Positions 9,223-18,598 of a stretch of DNA of 64,000 nucleotides are shown one piece after another. The position numbers and the translations under genes were made by a program. Below the pieces are notes generated by a model. It ran no database searches and was not told the origin of the DNA. It saw only the letters and a list, made by a program, of their open reading frames with translations. The first letter of the stretch is position 1, and every line of letters begins with the position of its first letter. Source of the stretch: Oxalobacteraceae bacterium UBA6704 (GTDB lineage Bacteria > Pseudomonadota > Gammaproteobacteria > Burkholderiales > Burkholderiaceae_D); contig DKJA01000097.1 of the NCBI GenBank assembly GCA_002454505.1, forward strand, positions 3,407-67,406, written 5' to 3'.

Positions 9223-9873
9223 TCATGCGGATATCCTCGATGGCCGGGCACTTGTGCGGGATGCCGCGCGACGGCTCCTTCCTACGTCATGCCTGACCTT
9301 TTCGATGGCGTGATCGATATCGAGGCCGCGCGCGATCCAGCGGGCCGTGCGCATGGCATGGTCGCTACCGGATAATCCCTCGGCGCGCAGGCGCGCCTCC
9401 ATGTCGAGCCAGCGCTGTGGCGAGATCAGTGCGGCGAGGCACGGCAACGACATGGTGGAGAATGCGTCCCGTCCACCCGGCCGCAGGCGGGCATAATCGC
9501 CGGCCAGCGCGTCCCGTCCGAGCGCGTTGATCGCCATGCACTTTTCATGGAGGGCCTGGCTCGCAGCGGTCACGTATCGGGCGGCGGATGACTCGCGCCT
9601 GCGGCACACCCGCTCCCCCAGCGCCATTGCATGCTCGAGCTGCAGGTCGAAAAATGCGCCCAGCAGCCGTTCCGCGAAGTCGAGGCGTTCCGCTGTGCGG
9701 CGCCATGCCGCTTGCGCGCTCAATTCCGCGATGCCCCGGCCGAGCAGGTCGAGCACATCGAGGTCGTGGTTCAGGAGATCGGCAATGTCGATGTCGCCGC
9801 CATCGATGGGGGCGATTGGCTGGTGCGGTATGGTCTCCTGCGTTGCTGGACGGCGTCCATGGTGCGCAGTCAC
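9223..9873 (-). CDS. Unknown helical protein, last gene of the HNH/split-helicase operon
   Basis: 216 aa from a GTG that overlaps the preceding gene's TGA (GTGA), so translation is coupled. A longer open frame runs upstream but overlaps the well-supported gene before it, so the GTG is preferred. The protein is predicted mostly helical, with an acidic N-terminal part (GGDIDIADLLNHDLDVLDLL), a central helical bundle rich in Ala/Leu/Arg and a basic C-terminus. I recognise no domain. Its fixed position after the helicase and the preceding unknown gene suggests an accessory subunit. Confidence 0.7.
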   Translation of the reverse strand: MTAHHGRRPATQETIPHQPIAPIDGGDIDIADLLNHDLDVLDLLGRGIAELSAQAAWRRTAERLDFAERLLGAFFDLQLEHAMALGERVCRRRESSAARYVTAASQALHEKCMAINALGRDALAGDYARLRPGGRDAFSTMSLPCLAALISPQRWLDMEARLRAEGLSGSDHAMRTARWIARGLDIDHAIEKVRHDVGRSRRAASRTSARPSRISA

Positions 9874-10751
9874 GGCTGTTCCCCTCTGTCTCGTTCCCTG
9901 GCCACGAGTGCATTGACCAGCCAGCGGATGCCGGACAGTTCCAGCACGAGGGCCTCCCGGTCCGTCGATGACTGCGCCAACGCGCGAATCTGCACGGCCA
10001 CCTTGCTGGCGGGCGTACGGCTGTCCTTGCGGTGGTGATCGTGCCGGTCGTGCCGCACCGTTCCATAGGCGTCCCGCTCCGCTGCCGCCATGTCGATCCC
10101 CACGCTGCCCGTATGTAACGTCCGGAAGTATTGGCCCGACAGCACGGCGGCAGCGATGTCCGGTCTGTCCCGCTTCAACCGGGCGAGCCGGTATTCCAGC
10201 GAATTGCCGCCCGCGTTGTACCACTTGCTCGCCTGGACGACGGCAGCGTGCGCCTCGGCATTGCTGGCGTAATGCCGCTTCTTGATACGGACGCCGCCAT
10301 GGGCCTCCAGCGCGGGCACGGCGCGCAGGTCGTTGATCTTCCTGGCCAGGTGGCGTGCGGCGTCGAAATCGAGCTGGAACAATTCCGGGCATGCCGTCTT
10401 GGCAAAGCTGTAGATGTCTTCCAGCTCCTTGAACGAGCGGAAGCACGGCCCCGCGACCGCGTGCCAGAAATCGTCGAACGATGTGTAGCCCTGCTGCTGC
10501 CAGTAGGGCCGATGTTGCCTGACGAGTTCGACCGCTTCGTAGAATTTTGCCCAGTTCCCCAGGTTCCCGGTGACCTTGGCAATGATCGCATCGAGGAAGC
10601 CGGTGCGTTGCGTCTCGTTCTCCAGCGAGAGGAAGCGCGAGCGGACGTCGAGCCCCTGCAGCGTGATGAGCTCGGGAACGGCAATGGTTGCCGCGACATT
10701 GCGCCCGGCCAGCTGGTCGCGCAAGGTCCGGCTCTCGTCGATCGTGTTCAT
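9870..10751 (-). CDS. Unknown, possibly DNA-binding protein of the HNH/split-helicase operon
   Basis: 293 aa from the ATG at 10751; a TTG nine bases upstream is an alternative. The N-terminal half is globular with many aromatic residues (RPYWQQQGYTSFDDFW). The region around residues 185-215 contains RLARLKRDRPDIAAAVLSG, a pattern I associate with helix-rich DNA-interacting proteins, followed by a His/Arg/Asp-rich stretch. No catalytic motif is visible. It begins 70 bp after the second helicase gene, behind a strong hairpin, and overlaps the next gene by GTGA. The DNA-binding idea is a guess from composition. Confidence 0.7.
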   Translation of the reverse strand: MNTIDESRTLRDQLAGRNVAATIAVPELITLQGLDVRSRFLSLENETQRTGFLDAIIAKVTGNLGNWAKFYEAVELVRQHRPYWQQQGYTSFDDFWHAVAGPCFRSFKELEDIYSFAKTACPELFQLDFDAARHLARKINDLRAVPALEAHGGVRIKKRHYASNAEAHAAVVQASKWYNAGGNSLEYRLARLKRDRPDIAAAVLSGQYFRTLHTGSVGIDMAAAERDAYGTVRHDRHDHHRKDSRTPASKVAVQIRALAQSSTDREALVLELSGIRWLVNALVARERDRGEQP

Positions 10752-10804
10752 CTTTCCCAACCCGGAAGCACTCCGGAAAACGTCATGAAATCAGGTATTT
10801 GCGA

Positions 10805-10829
10805 GCAAGTTGACGGGGCGTCAACTTGC
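10805..10829. promoter_or_regulatory. Strong intra-operon hairpin
   Basis: Perfect 11-bp stem GCAAGTTGACG / CGTCAACTTGC with a GGG loop. It spans the stop codon of the helicase second-lobe gene, so it sits between genes two and three of the operon. No T-run follows in the direction of transcription, suggesting an mRNA-processing or attenuation role rather than full termination. Confidence 0.5.
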
Positions 10830-12506
10830 TTCTTCCGGCGTCCAGAAGTGCTCGAAACGCAGCACCGCCCAGATCTTGCTGAGCCTTTGTTCCTTCAATA
10901 ATTCAAGGCAGATCCAGGCTTCCAGTTGGGCGACGAACGTGTCCGTACGCAAGGCAAAGGTCACCTCCGGCCTGCAATAGGTTCCCCCCACATCGAATTG
11001 GGCCAAGCTCGTCACTTCGAGATGGCTCAGGTAGTGGATCGCGCCTTGCAGGACGAGTGCATGCACCCGCCCGACCGTGTCGCCGTCGACGCCCAGCTGG
11101 CGGACGATCTCGTCGCCGATCGCGGCAAGCCGGGCAGCCGGCGTCTGGCGGATATTGAATTCGTACTGGTCGAAGCGCCCCTCCATCGAGCGGTACAGCT
11201 TGTTCGTGAAGTTCAGCCATTCCGCGTCGGCTTCATTGGCCCATTTCTGCCGGACGAACTCGCCCCACTCCGATTTCGCCAGCCATGCCCGGGCCGCGTC
11301 GGCATCCATCGTTTCGATGGCAATGTGTTCCGCTTCCAGCACCTCGGTCGGATCGGGCGGCAAGCTCCGCAGGATCTTGTGTTTCAGGTCCTCGATCGCA
11401 TCGAGTTCCGTCTGCACCGGCAGGCCATGACGGATCTCGTAATACGTGGTGGGGTGTCGCGCAACGAGGCTTTCCGCGTAGGCGCGCACGAATTGCCGGC
11501 GCAACTTGCCGGCGCCGCCGAACTGGCGGACGACGTCCGCAATGTCCGGTGCCCTGCCCTGCAGGAGCATGTCGCCGACCGCCTGCACAATGGCACACCT
11601 GCCCCATCTGCTGAGCTGGGCGGGCCGGGCGATGTCCTGGTTCATGGACGGCACGGTGTCGAGCGCAATGTACTCCTCGATCGACATGATGTCCTCCGTT
11701 GCCCGGTACATATCGGTGATGAAATCGATCGCACCGACAATGGTTTCCGCACTCGACACCGCGATACCGAGCGCATTGGGTTTGGCGACGAACGCTTCGT
11801 GCGTGACGATTTGTACGCGGTCATGGGATGCCGGGGGCACGTGGATGCAGTTGCCATCCATCCGCGCGGCGGAACGCAGCGTTCTGCCGATGCGCTGCAC
11901 GGCCATGCGGACACTGGCGAACGTCTCCGCCGCGCCCCAGATGCCGAGATAGCGGTTGTTGAGGCCTTCGACCGCCATCTTGTCGACGACCAGGAAGCGG
12001 CAGCACGCCGCATCGAGCCGGCACGTATTCCGGTACTGGAAGAACGGATGATGGTTGTTCAGGACCGTCGCCGAACGGGAATGGGCGGCAATCGCGGTCC
12101 AGCCGCCATACCTGGGATAGCGAGCCCGGTCCGTCTCGAACACCTTGTTCATGTAGTCGGCCACGTCATTGGCCGTTTCGATGCCGTCCACCGACACCAG
12201 TGCATGCACGGGATAGGTGGTTGCAACGACCGGCGTGCCGTCGCCCCGATAACGTTCCCAGTGGCCCTGCCACAGCAGCGTGTCGCGTTCGTGGACGATC
12301 AGCGTATCGTCCAGCTCGTAAGCCATCTTGATGACGGCATTGACCACGGCGCGGACGGTGGGCAGGCCGCTCAGCCGGGTGCCGGCCACCCACTCGCCGC
12401 CCAGGATCTTCTGCTCGCTGGCCGTCAGGATGCGCAGGCTGGCGGAGCCCGGCTGCAAGGAGTCCGGCAATGGCGCGGATGATTCGTCGGCCAGGGCATC
12501 TTCCAT
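10821..12506 (-). CDS. Second (RecA2) lobe and C-terminal domain of a split superfamily-2 helicase
   Basis: 561 aa. It has no Walker A box of its own. Around residues 175-190 FLVVDKMAVEGLNNRYL matches helicase motif V, and at about 201-208 QRIGRTLR matches motif VI with its arginine finger, both hallmarks of the second RecA-like lobe. A long helical C-terminal region (about 260-561) is unassigned. The first lobe is encoded by the gene immediately upstream in the same reading frame, separated only by a UAG and four codons. An AGGAGG ends 5 nt before this ATG, so independent initiation is well supported. The product presumably assembles with the HNH-first-lobe protein into one ATPase. Confidence 0.82.
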   Translation of the reverse strand: MEDALADESSAPLPDSLQPGSASLRILTASEQKILGGEWVAGTRLSGLPTVRAVVNAVIKMAYELDDTLIVHERDTLLWQGHWERYRGDGTPVVATTYPVHALVSVDGIETANDVADYMNKVFETDRARYPRYGGWTAIAAHSRSATVLNNHHPFFQYRNTCRLDAACCRFLVVDKMAVEGLNNRYLGIWGAAETFASVRMAVQRIGRTLRSAARMDGNCIHVPPASHDRVQIVTHEAFVAKPNALGIAVSSAETIVGAIDFITDMYRATEDIMSIEEYIALDTVPSMNQDIARPAQLSRWGRCAIVQAVGDMLLQGRAPDIADVVRQFGGAGKLRRQFVRAYAESLVARHPTTYYEIRHGLPVQTELDAIEDLKHKILRSLPPDPTEVLEAEHIAIETMDADAARAWLAKSEWGEFVRQKWANEADAEWLNFTNKLYRSMEGRFDQYEFNIRQTPAARLAAIGDEIVRQLGVDGDTVGRVHALVLQGAIHYLSHLEVTSLAQFDVGGTYCRPEVTFALRTDTFVAQLEAWICLELLKEQRLSKIWAVLRFEHFWTPEEAS

Positions 12507-12518
12507 CGCATCCTCCTA
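12504..12518 (-). promoter_or_regulatory. UAG stop overlapping an AGGAGG ribosome-binding site between the helicase halves
   Basis: On the minus strand the junction reads TAG GAG GAT GCG ATG, all in one frame. The stop of the first-lobe gene is part of the Shine-Dalgarno (AGGAGG, 12517-12512) for the second-lobe gene, whose ATG starts at 12506. Terminating ribosomes would sit on the re-initiation signal, giving tight coupling and probably near-equal subunit amounts. Confidence 0.8.
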
Positions 12519-13472
12519 ACCCAGGTATTTCATCGAACCGTCGTTGATCACGGCGTCGTGGTACGTGTAAACCGACATCTTGATCATGTCGGCCAGCAGC
12601 TCTCCCCACGCATCGATCGGCGAGGCGGTGAAGCCGAAGACCAGCGAATGGTGGGCGGCGTCGAGCAGCAGCCGCACGCCCCGGTGGGCGTAATGCATCT
12701 CGTCGAAGGCAATCAGCGGATGGCGGTTCAGCACCCGTTCGATGCCCGGCGACCAGGTCAGCAGGAGCGGCTGGCTGCCGGACGCGGTCGCATCGGCCTG
12801 CGGCCACAGCATGTTCGGGCACATCACCGCGATGTCGTAATCCAGGCCGCTGTCGACGAGCATGTCGCCCGACGTGATTTCCAGCACGCGCGGGGGCTCG
12901 TTGACCAGTCCGAACGCAAGGGGCTCATGGCGCAGTTCGCTGGCGATCTGCGCCCGCAGGGCCTGGTCTTTCGTGACGATCAGCATCCGGTCGACACGTG
13001 GTGCGGCCGGCCAATGCATGGCCGCGCAGTCGTTCAGCGCGAACGGCAGGCAGAACATGCCCAGCGTCTTGCCGGCACCGACCACCTGCAGGAAGCAGAA
13101 CAGCTTGCCGTTGATCGCACTGTAGGGGCGGGCGAAGAATTCGTCGAATTCCCGTATCCGGTTGTAAATGTAGTCCAGTTGGGAAATGCGCAGCCGGCTG
13201 GTGACCAGCGGCTTGTCGAAATACAGCGTGCGCCGCCAGTAGCCGTCCGGCCGGTTGCCCTTGCGCGAATTGCACAGGTCGCACAGGGGCTGCAGGTTGG
13301 ACAGGTCGTCGGTGCCCTGCGCCGACCTGGGGATCGTATGGTCGACGGTGATCCGCGCGTCGTCGCTGCCCCTGCAGTCCAGCCCGATACAGCGAACCCT
13401 GCCGTCCTGGCCCGCCCACCGCCCGACGAAATGTTCCCACTGGGCCGGATTCATCCATTTTGGCCTGTGCAT
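12516..13472 (-). CDS. HNH endonuclease fused to the first (RecA1) lobe of a superfamily-2 helicase
   Basis: 318 aa. Residues 26-72 form an HNH domain: Cys28/Cys33, catalytic-type Asp44-His45 (VDHTIPRS), Asn59 and Cys64/Cys67-Asn68 (LQPLCDLCNSRKG), a zinc-bound nuclease of the McrA class. The helicase lobe follows with Walker A VVGAGKT (131-136), DEMH Walker B (257-260) and motif III TASP (282-285). The protein ends just after motif III, so the second lobe is missing and is supplied by the next gene. Start 13472 is supported by GGAG 6 nt upstream. It heads a four-gene operon. The likely role is ATP-driven DNA translocation with cleavage, as in restriction or anti-phage systems; I do not recognise a named system with this order. 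Confidence 0.85.
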   Translation of the reverse strand: MHRPKWMNPAQWEHFVGRWAGQDGRVRCIGLDCRGSDDARITVDHTIPRSAQGTDDLSNLQPLCDLCNSRKGNRPDGYWRRTLYFDKPLVTSRLRISQLDYIYNRIREFDEFFARPYSAINGKLFCFLQVVGAGKTLGMFCLPFALNDCAAMHWPAAPRVDRMLIVTKDQALRAQIASELRHEPLAFGLVNEPPRVLEITSGDMLVDSGLDYDIAVMCPNMLWPQADATASGSQPLLLTWSPGIERVLNRHPLIAFDEMHYAHRGVRLLLDAAHHSLVFGFTASPIDAWGELLADMIKMSVYTYHDAVINDGSMKYLG

Positions 13473-13475
13473 CGC

Positions 13476-13508
13476 CCACTCCTGCCAACACTTTGCAGGT
13501 TGGAGTGG
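13476..13508. promoter_or_regulatory. Inverted repeat upstream of the HNH/helicase operon
   Basis: GTTGGAGTGG (13499-13508) pairs with a left arm of the same 10 bases interrupted by CTGC (13476-13489). It lies a few bases upstream of the operon's first ATG, in the 119-bp gap to the divergent kinase gene. It could be an operator for an unlinked repressor or a 5'-leader hairpin occluding the ribosome-binding site. Confidence 0.35.
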
Positions 13509-13591
13509 CAGACGCCCCGAAAAGTTCGGCGTGCACAGCGCACGTACTTTCCCGACTGGACGAACCGGTCGATACCGCAGACAATTGCTTG

Positions 13592-16564
13592 ATGTTCAAG
13601 ATTGTCAATTCACGCCTGCTTTCCCCTTTACTGTTCCTGTGGGCGATGGCCCCCTGCGCGCAGGCGCTCGATCCCGCCACGCCGCTGGCCGCCTACCGGC
13701 ACGACCGCTGGACCGAGGTCGATGGCGCGCCGCGCCTGATCGACGCGCTGGCGCGCACCGCTGACGGCTGGTTATGGGTGGCCAGCCGCCAGTCCGGCCT
13801 GTACCGGTTCGACGGCGTGCGCTTCATCCCTTTCCAGACGCGCGACGGCAGCCGCCTGCAGCGCACCAGCATCAGCGTGCTCCAGCCGGACCGCGACGAT
13901 GCGCTGTGGATCGGCCATGGCACGGGCGGCGTCAGCGTGCTGCGCGATGGACGGCTGCAGCACGTGCTCGCGCCGCCGCAGACGGGCAGCGTGTTCGCCA
14001 TCGCCCACGCGCCGGACGGCGCCACCTGGGTGGCCAGCCGCTTCGGCCTGTTCCGCATCCGCGACGGCAAGGCAGAACGCATCGGTGCCGCGCAAGGCTA
14101 CGACAGCGCGCGGGCCGAGTACGTGCTGGCGGACCGCAGCGGACGTGTATGGGCGAGCGACAGCGACTACCTGTACGTGCTCGATGCCGGCGCCACCAGG
14201 TTCCGTAACGTGCGGCGCGCCGAGGTGGACCCGATGCTCGTCGAGGCACACGACGGCAGTGTGTGGCTGGTGCTCGGCAAGCAGTTTGATCGCGTCGCGC
14301 CGCCCGCAGCACCGAAGGTGCCCGCGGTGCCCGGCATCGCCAACAGCTTCCAGTCGGCGTTCGACGGCGACGGCAATCTGTGGAGCGGCAATTGTCCCGT
14401 CGGGCTGTGCGTGCTGCGGCCCGCCGCGTGGCAGGGCCGGCAGACGTTCAGCGCGCTGGCCGGCAGCGAGCGGCTGGACCAGCCGTGGCAGCTGACCAGC
14501 CTGTCGATCCCGTCGGTGCTGGCCGACCGCGACGGCAGTCTGTGGTTCGGCACGGCCGCCGGCCTGGAGCGGCTGCGCGACCAGCCGGTGCACATGGTGG
14601 CCGATATGTTCGACCAGGGCCAGGTGTACCTGCAGCCGCATCCGGACGGCAGCATCGTCATGCTGGAGGTGCGGCGGATGAATGGTGCCGTTGCGCTGTG
14701 GCGCCTGGTCGACGGCCGGCGCGTGCCGCTGCCGAACCCGCTCAGCGCCCAGGTGATGGCGCGCGCGCCGGACGGCAGCCTGGTACTGGCCGGCAGTGGC
14801 GGCATCGAGCGCCACTACGCCGCGCGCGTGGAGCGCCTGCCGCTGCCGCCGATCGCCGCGCCGGCAGGAAAATTGCTGCACTTCCGTAACCTGGCGGCCG
14901 GCAATGACGAGCTGTGGGCATCCATCGCCGGCCAGGGCGTCTGGCATTACCGGGACGGCACCTGGACGCGGCCCGAGCCGTCGGGCAAGGGGCCGGTTGC
15001 CATCACCGTCGATGGCGCCGGCAACCGCTACCTGGGTTACGCGAACAACCTGCTGCGCACCGTCGAAAAGGGCCAGCCGCGCACCTACACCGCCGCGGAC
15101 GGCATCGAAGTGGGCGACATCCGCTTCGTCGATGCCGCGGACGTGCTGTTCGTCTCGGGCGACCAGGGCAGCGCGATCCGGCATGGCGGACGCTTCCGCA
15201 TGCTGCGCACCACGCCGCCGGGCGGGCTGGGGATCGTCAGCGGCATCGCCGTCGATCCGCGGGGCGACCGGTGGCTGAACGCGGCGAACGGCCTGTTTCA
15301 CGTCACGGCGGCGGACTGGGCGCGCACGCTGGCCGACCCCGGCGTGCCGCTGCGCGGACGCCTGTTCGATGCGCTGGACGGCTACGTGGGCGGCGCCGAA
15401 ACGGACTGGCTGCGCCAGACGGTGTTCGCGGCGCCGGACGGCAAGCTGTGGTTCGCCGGCGCGCGCGGGCCGGCATGGCTTGCGCTGGACCGGCTGATGC
15501 CCAATCCGGCCACGCCGGATGCGCGGATCCTGGCAGTGCATGCGGACGGCGTCGGCTACCGGCCGGACGGGCCGGTGGCACTGGCCAAGGGCAGCACCGC
15601 CTTCCAGATCGATTACGCGTCGCCCAGCCTGCGCGCGCCGCAGCGGGTCACGTTCCGCTACCGCCTGCGCGGCGCCGAGGACACCTGGGAAGACGCGGGC
15701 ACGCGGCGCAGCGCCTTCTACAAGAATATGCGGCCGGGCGACTACACATTCGAAGTGGTAGCCTTCAACGAGAACGGCGTCGCCAGCGCTCGTGCCGGCA
15801 CGCTGCACGTCCGCATTCCCCCCACGCTGACGCAGACCTGGTGGTTCCGCGCCGCCTGCATCGTCGCCGTGCTGGCCCTGCTGATGCTGGCGTTCCGCCT
15901 GCGCCTGCGCCACCTGGCTGCGCGGCTGGAAGAACGGTTCCGCATCCGTGTCGCCGAACGGGAAGCGGTGGCCCGCGCGCTGCACGACACCTTCCTGCAA
16001 AGCGTGCAGGGCCTGCTGCTCAGCATGCACTCGGCCACGGTGAAGCTGCCCGCCGACACGCCCGCGCGGGCCGACTTCGAGAAGCTGCTGCAGCGTGCCG
16101 AGGACGTGCTGGTCGAAGGGCGCGACGAAGTGCAGGGCCTGCGTTCGGCGTTCGCATCCGGCGCGCACTTCTGGTCGGTGCTGCAGCGCGATGTCGAGCT
16201 GATGGTGCCAGGCGGACTGGCGCGGGTGACCATTGTGCATGCCGGGGTACTCGACCAGCTGGCCGCGCGGCATTGGCATGACGTGTATGCGATCGTCCGG
16301 GAAGCCGTGTCCAACGCCCTGCGCCACACCGAAGGTCCGGTGACCGTGACGGCCAACGCCGGACCGAAAGCGTTCATGGTGTCCATCGAGGACGTGGGCG
16401 CCGGACTGGGCGAATTCTTCGGCGGCAGGCACGGGCACTTCGGCCTGCAGGGCATCCGCGAACGGGCCGCCGGGATCGGCGCGAAGCTGGAACTGCGCGA
16501 GCGGGATGGCGGCGGAACGTGCGTGCTGCTGGCGATTCCTGCCAGCCTCGCCTACGAGACGTAG
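13592..16564 (+). CDS. Second giant sensor histidine kinase (reg_prop / Y_Y_Y / HisKA_3)
   Basis: 990 aa; the start MFKIVNSRLL precedes a signal peptide ending PCAQA, and the upstream extension of the frame is not used. The plan is that of the kinase at 4038-7064: periplasmic propeller repeats (recurrent DGxLWFG), Y_Y_Y domain, one membrane span (about 745-770), HisKA_3 His in RALHDTFLQS (about 798) and HATPase with EAVSNALRHTE and a DVGAG box. The two are clearly paralogues. Unlike the first, it is not followed by a NarL-type regulator but by an OmpR-type one that has its own kinase, so its partner is unclear. Confidence 0.9.
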   Translation: MFKIVNSRLLSPLLFLWAMAPCAQALDPATPLAAYRHDRWTEVDGAPRLIDALARTADGWLWVASRQSGLYRFDGVRFIPFQTRDGSRLQRTSISVLQPDRDDALWIGHGTGGVSVLRDGRLQHVLAPPQTGSVFAIAHAPDGATWVASRFGLFRIRDGKAERIGAAQGYDSARAEYVLADRSGRVWASDSDYLYVLDAGATRFRNVRRAEVDPMLVEAHDGSVWLVLGKQFDRVAPPAAPKVPAVPGIANSFQSAFDGDGNLWSGNCPVGLCVLRPAAWQGRQTFSALAGSERLDQPWQLTSLSIPSVLADRDGSLWFGTAAGLERLRDQPVHMVADMFDQGQVYLQPHPDGSIVMLEVRRMNGAVALWRLVDGRRVPLPNPLSAQVMARAPDGSLVLAGSGGIERHYAARVERLPLPPIAAPAGKLLHFRNLAAGNDELWASIAGQGVWHYRDGTWTRPEPSGKGPVAITVDGAGNRYLGYANNLLRTVEKGQPRTYTAADGIEVGDIRFVDAADVLFVSGDQGSAIRHGGRFRMLRTTPPGGLGIVSGIAVDPRGDRWLNAANGLFHVTAADWARTLADPGVPLRGRLFDALDGYVGGAETDWLRQTVFAAPDGKLWFAGARGPAWLALDRLMPNPATPDARILAVHADGVGYRPDGPVALAKGSTAFQIDYASPSLRAPQRVTFRYRLRGAEDTWEDAGTRRSAFYKNMRPGDYTFEVVAFNENGVASARAGTLHVRIPPTLTQTWWFRAACIVAVLALLMLAFRLRLRHLAARLEERFRIRVAEREAVARALHDTFLQSVQGLLLSMHSATVKLPADTPARADFEKLLQRAEDVLVEGRDEVQGLRSAFASGAHFWSVLQRDVELMVPGGLARVTIVHAGVLDQLAARHWHDVYAIVREAVSNALRHTEGPVTVTANAGPKAFMVSIEDVGAGLGEFFGGRHGHFGLQGIRERAAGIGAKLELRERDGGGTCVLLAIPASLAYET

Positions 16565-16615
16565 CCGGGACGCGGCCGGCTATACTGGCGGGCGCCTACT
16601 TCCTCCCTGCCGCCG

Positions 16616-17309
<694 letters not shown>

Positions 17310-17317
<8 letters not shown>

Positions 17318-18521
17318 GTCGATCCGCCACGGCCTGTTCGCGGCGCTGGCCGGCTTTACCGTGCTCATTTGCGTGGTTTATACGGGGCTTGCACTGGTCA
17401 TCTCCTACGTCACCGAAGACATGCTGGTCGACCGGCTGCTGGCACGGGAAGCCGCCGCCATCACGGTGCATTTCGCGCGGCACGGGAGCGTCCAGCCGCC
17501 CGGCAATGACCTGATCCGCATCCACGGGGATGCCGAAGGGCTGCCGCCGTCCGTGCGCGAGCAGGTGATGGCCGGCCGACTACGCGCCGAAGTGTTTACG
17601 GACACAGGCCGGCACTATCACGTGCGCACGCTCGACCTGAACGACGGCAGCGGGCCGCAGCGCTTTTACCTGCTGGCCGACGTCGGCCCGCTGCTGGTCG
17701 TGTCGCAGCTGTTCCGCGATGTCGGCGGCATGCTGACCCTGGTGGCGCTGGGCCTGATCGGCCTGGCGCTGCTGCTGGCCTATTGGCTGTCGCGGCGGCT
17801 GGTGACGCCGCTGCAGTTGCTGGCCGACGAAGTGCGCGATGGTTCGACCGCCTTCACTGCGCAACGGCGCCGCGATGAAATCGGCTACCTGGCCGAAAGG
17901 CTCGGCACGACAATGGCGGCGCTGCATGCGGCACTGGCCCGCGAGCACGCGTTTACACGCGACGTCAGCCACGAATTGCGCACGCCGCTGACGGTGATGA
18001 ACAACGCGCTCGGCCAGGCAGCATCTCGTCCGCTGCAGGGGCACGAGGTGGCGCAGCTGCAGGCGGGCCTGGCCGATATCGGCAACATCATCGACGTGCT
18101 GTTCGCACTGGCGCGCGCAGAACACATCGCGCGCGAAGTGCTGGACCTGCGCGGCTGCATCGAGGATTGCCTGCTGCGACTGTCCGGCGACGCGGGGTGG
18201 CATGCCGCCAGGCTGGCACTCGATGTGCCGGACCGGCTTGCGGTGACCGGCAACCGTCACCTGGCGATGCTGCTGCTGAATAACTGCCTGGGCAACGCCG
18301 TGTTCCATGGCGGACCCGATTCGCAGCTGCGGATCAGCTATGCGGATGGTGTGCTGCGTGTCGCCAATTCGGTCGATGCCGACCGCCCGGGTACGATGCA
18401 TGGCTTCCTGCACGGCCAGAACCTGTTGCGGCGCGTGGCCGGCGCCATGGACTGGGGACTGGCGTTCGAGGCGGGCGCCGCGTCGTATTGCGTCACCATT
18501 GTGCCAGTGCCGGCACGGTGA
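17310..18521 (+). CDS. HAMP-domain sensor histidine kinase
   Basis: 403 aa. Two membrane spans (about residues 10-35 and 145-170) flank a ~110-residue periplasmic sensor. HAMP (about 170-220) and HisKA with DVSHELRTPLTVMNN (phospho-His near 226) follow. The ATPase domain keeps an N-box (NNCLGNAVFHGG), but the usual DxGxG G1 box is replaced by a VANSVDADRPG stretch and the domain is short, so the ATP lid is atypical. The gene starts inside the OmpR-type regulator gene, forming a standard pair. Confidence 0.9.
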
Positions 18522-18598
18522 AAAGCCGCCGGATTTCACCGGCATTTCACCGCCGGCTGCCTAAGCTGCGTGCTCGACCAACTTTTGCGCGCACGCCC

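Noticed and set aside
9874..10446. Upstream extension of the last operon gene to 10446
   Set aside because: It would overlap almost 600 bp of a better-supported gene; the GTGA junction gives a clean coupled start.
13772..16438. 888-codon open frame antisense to the second giant kinase
   Set aside because: Shadow frame; the sense strand carries all kinase motifs.
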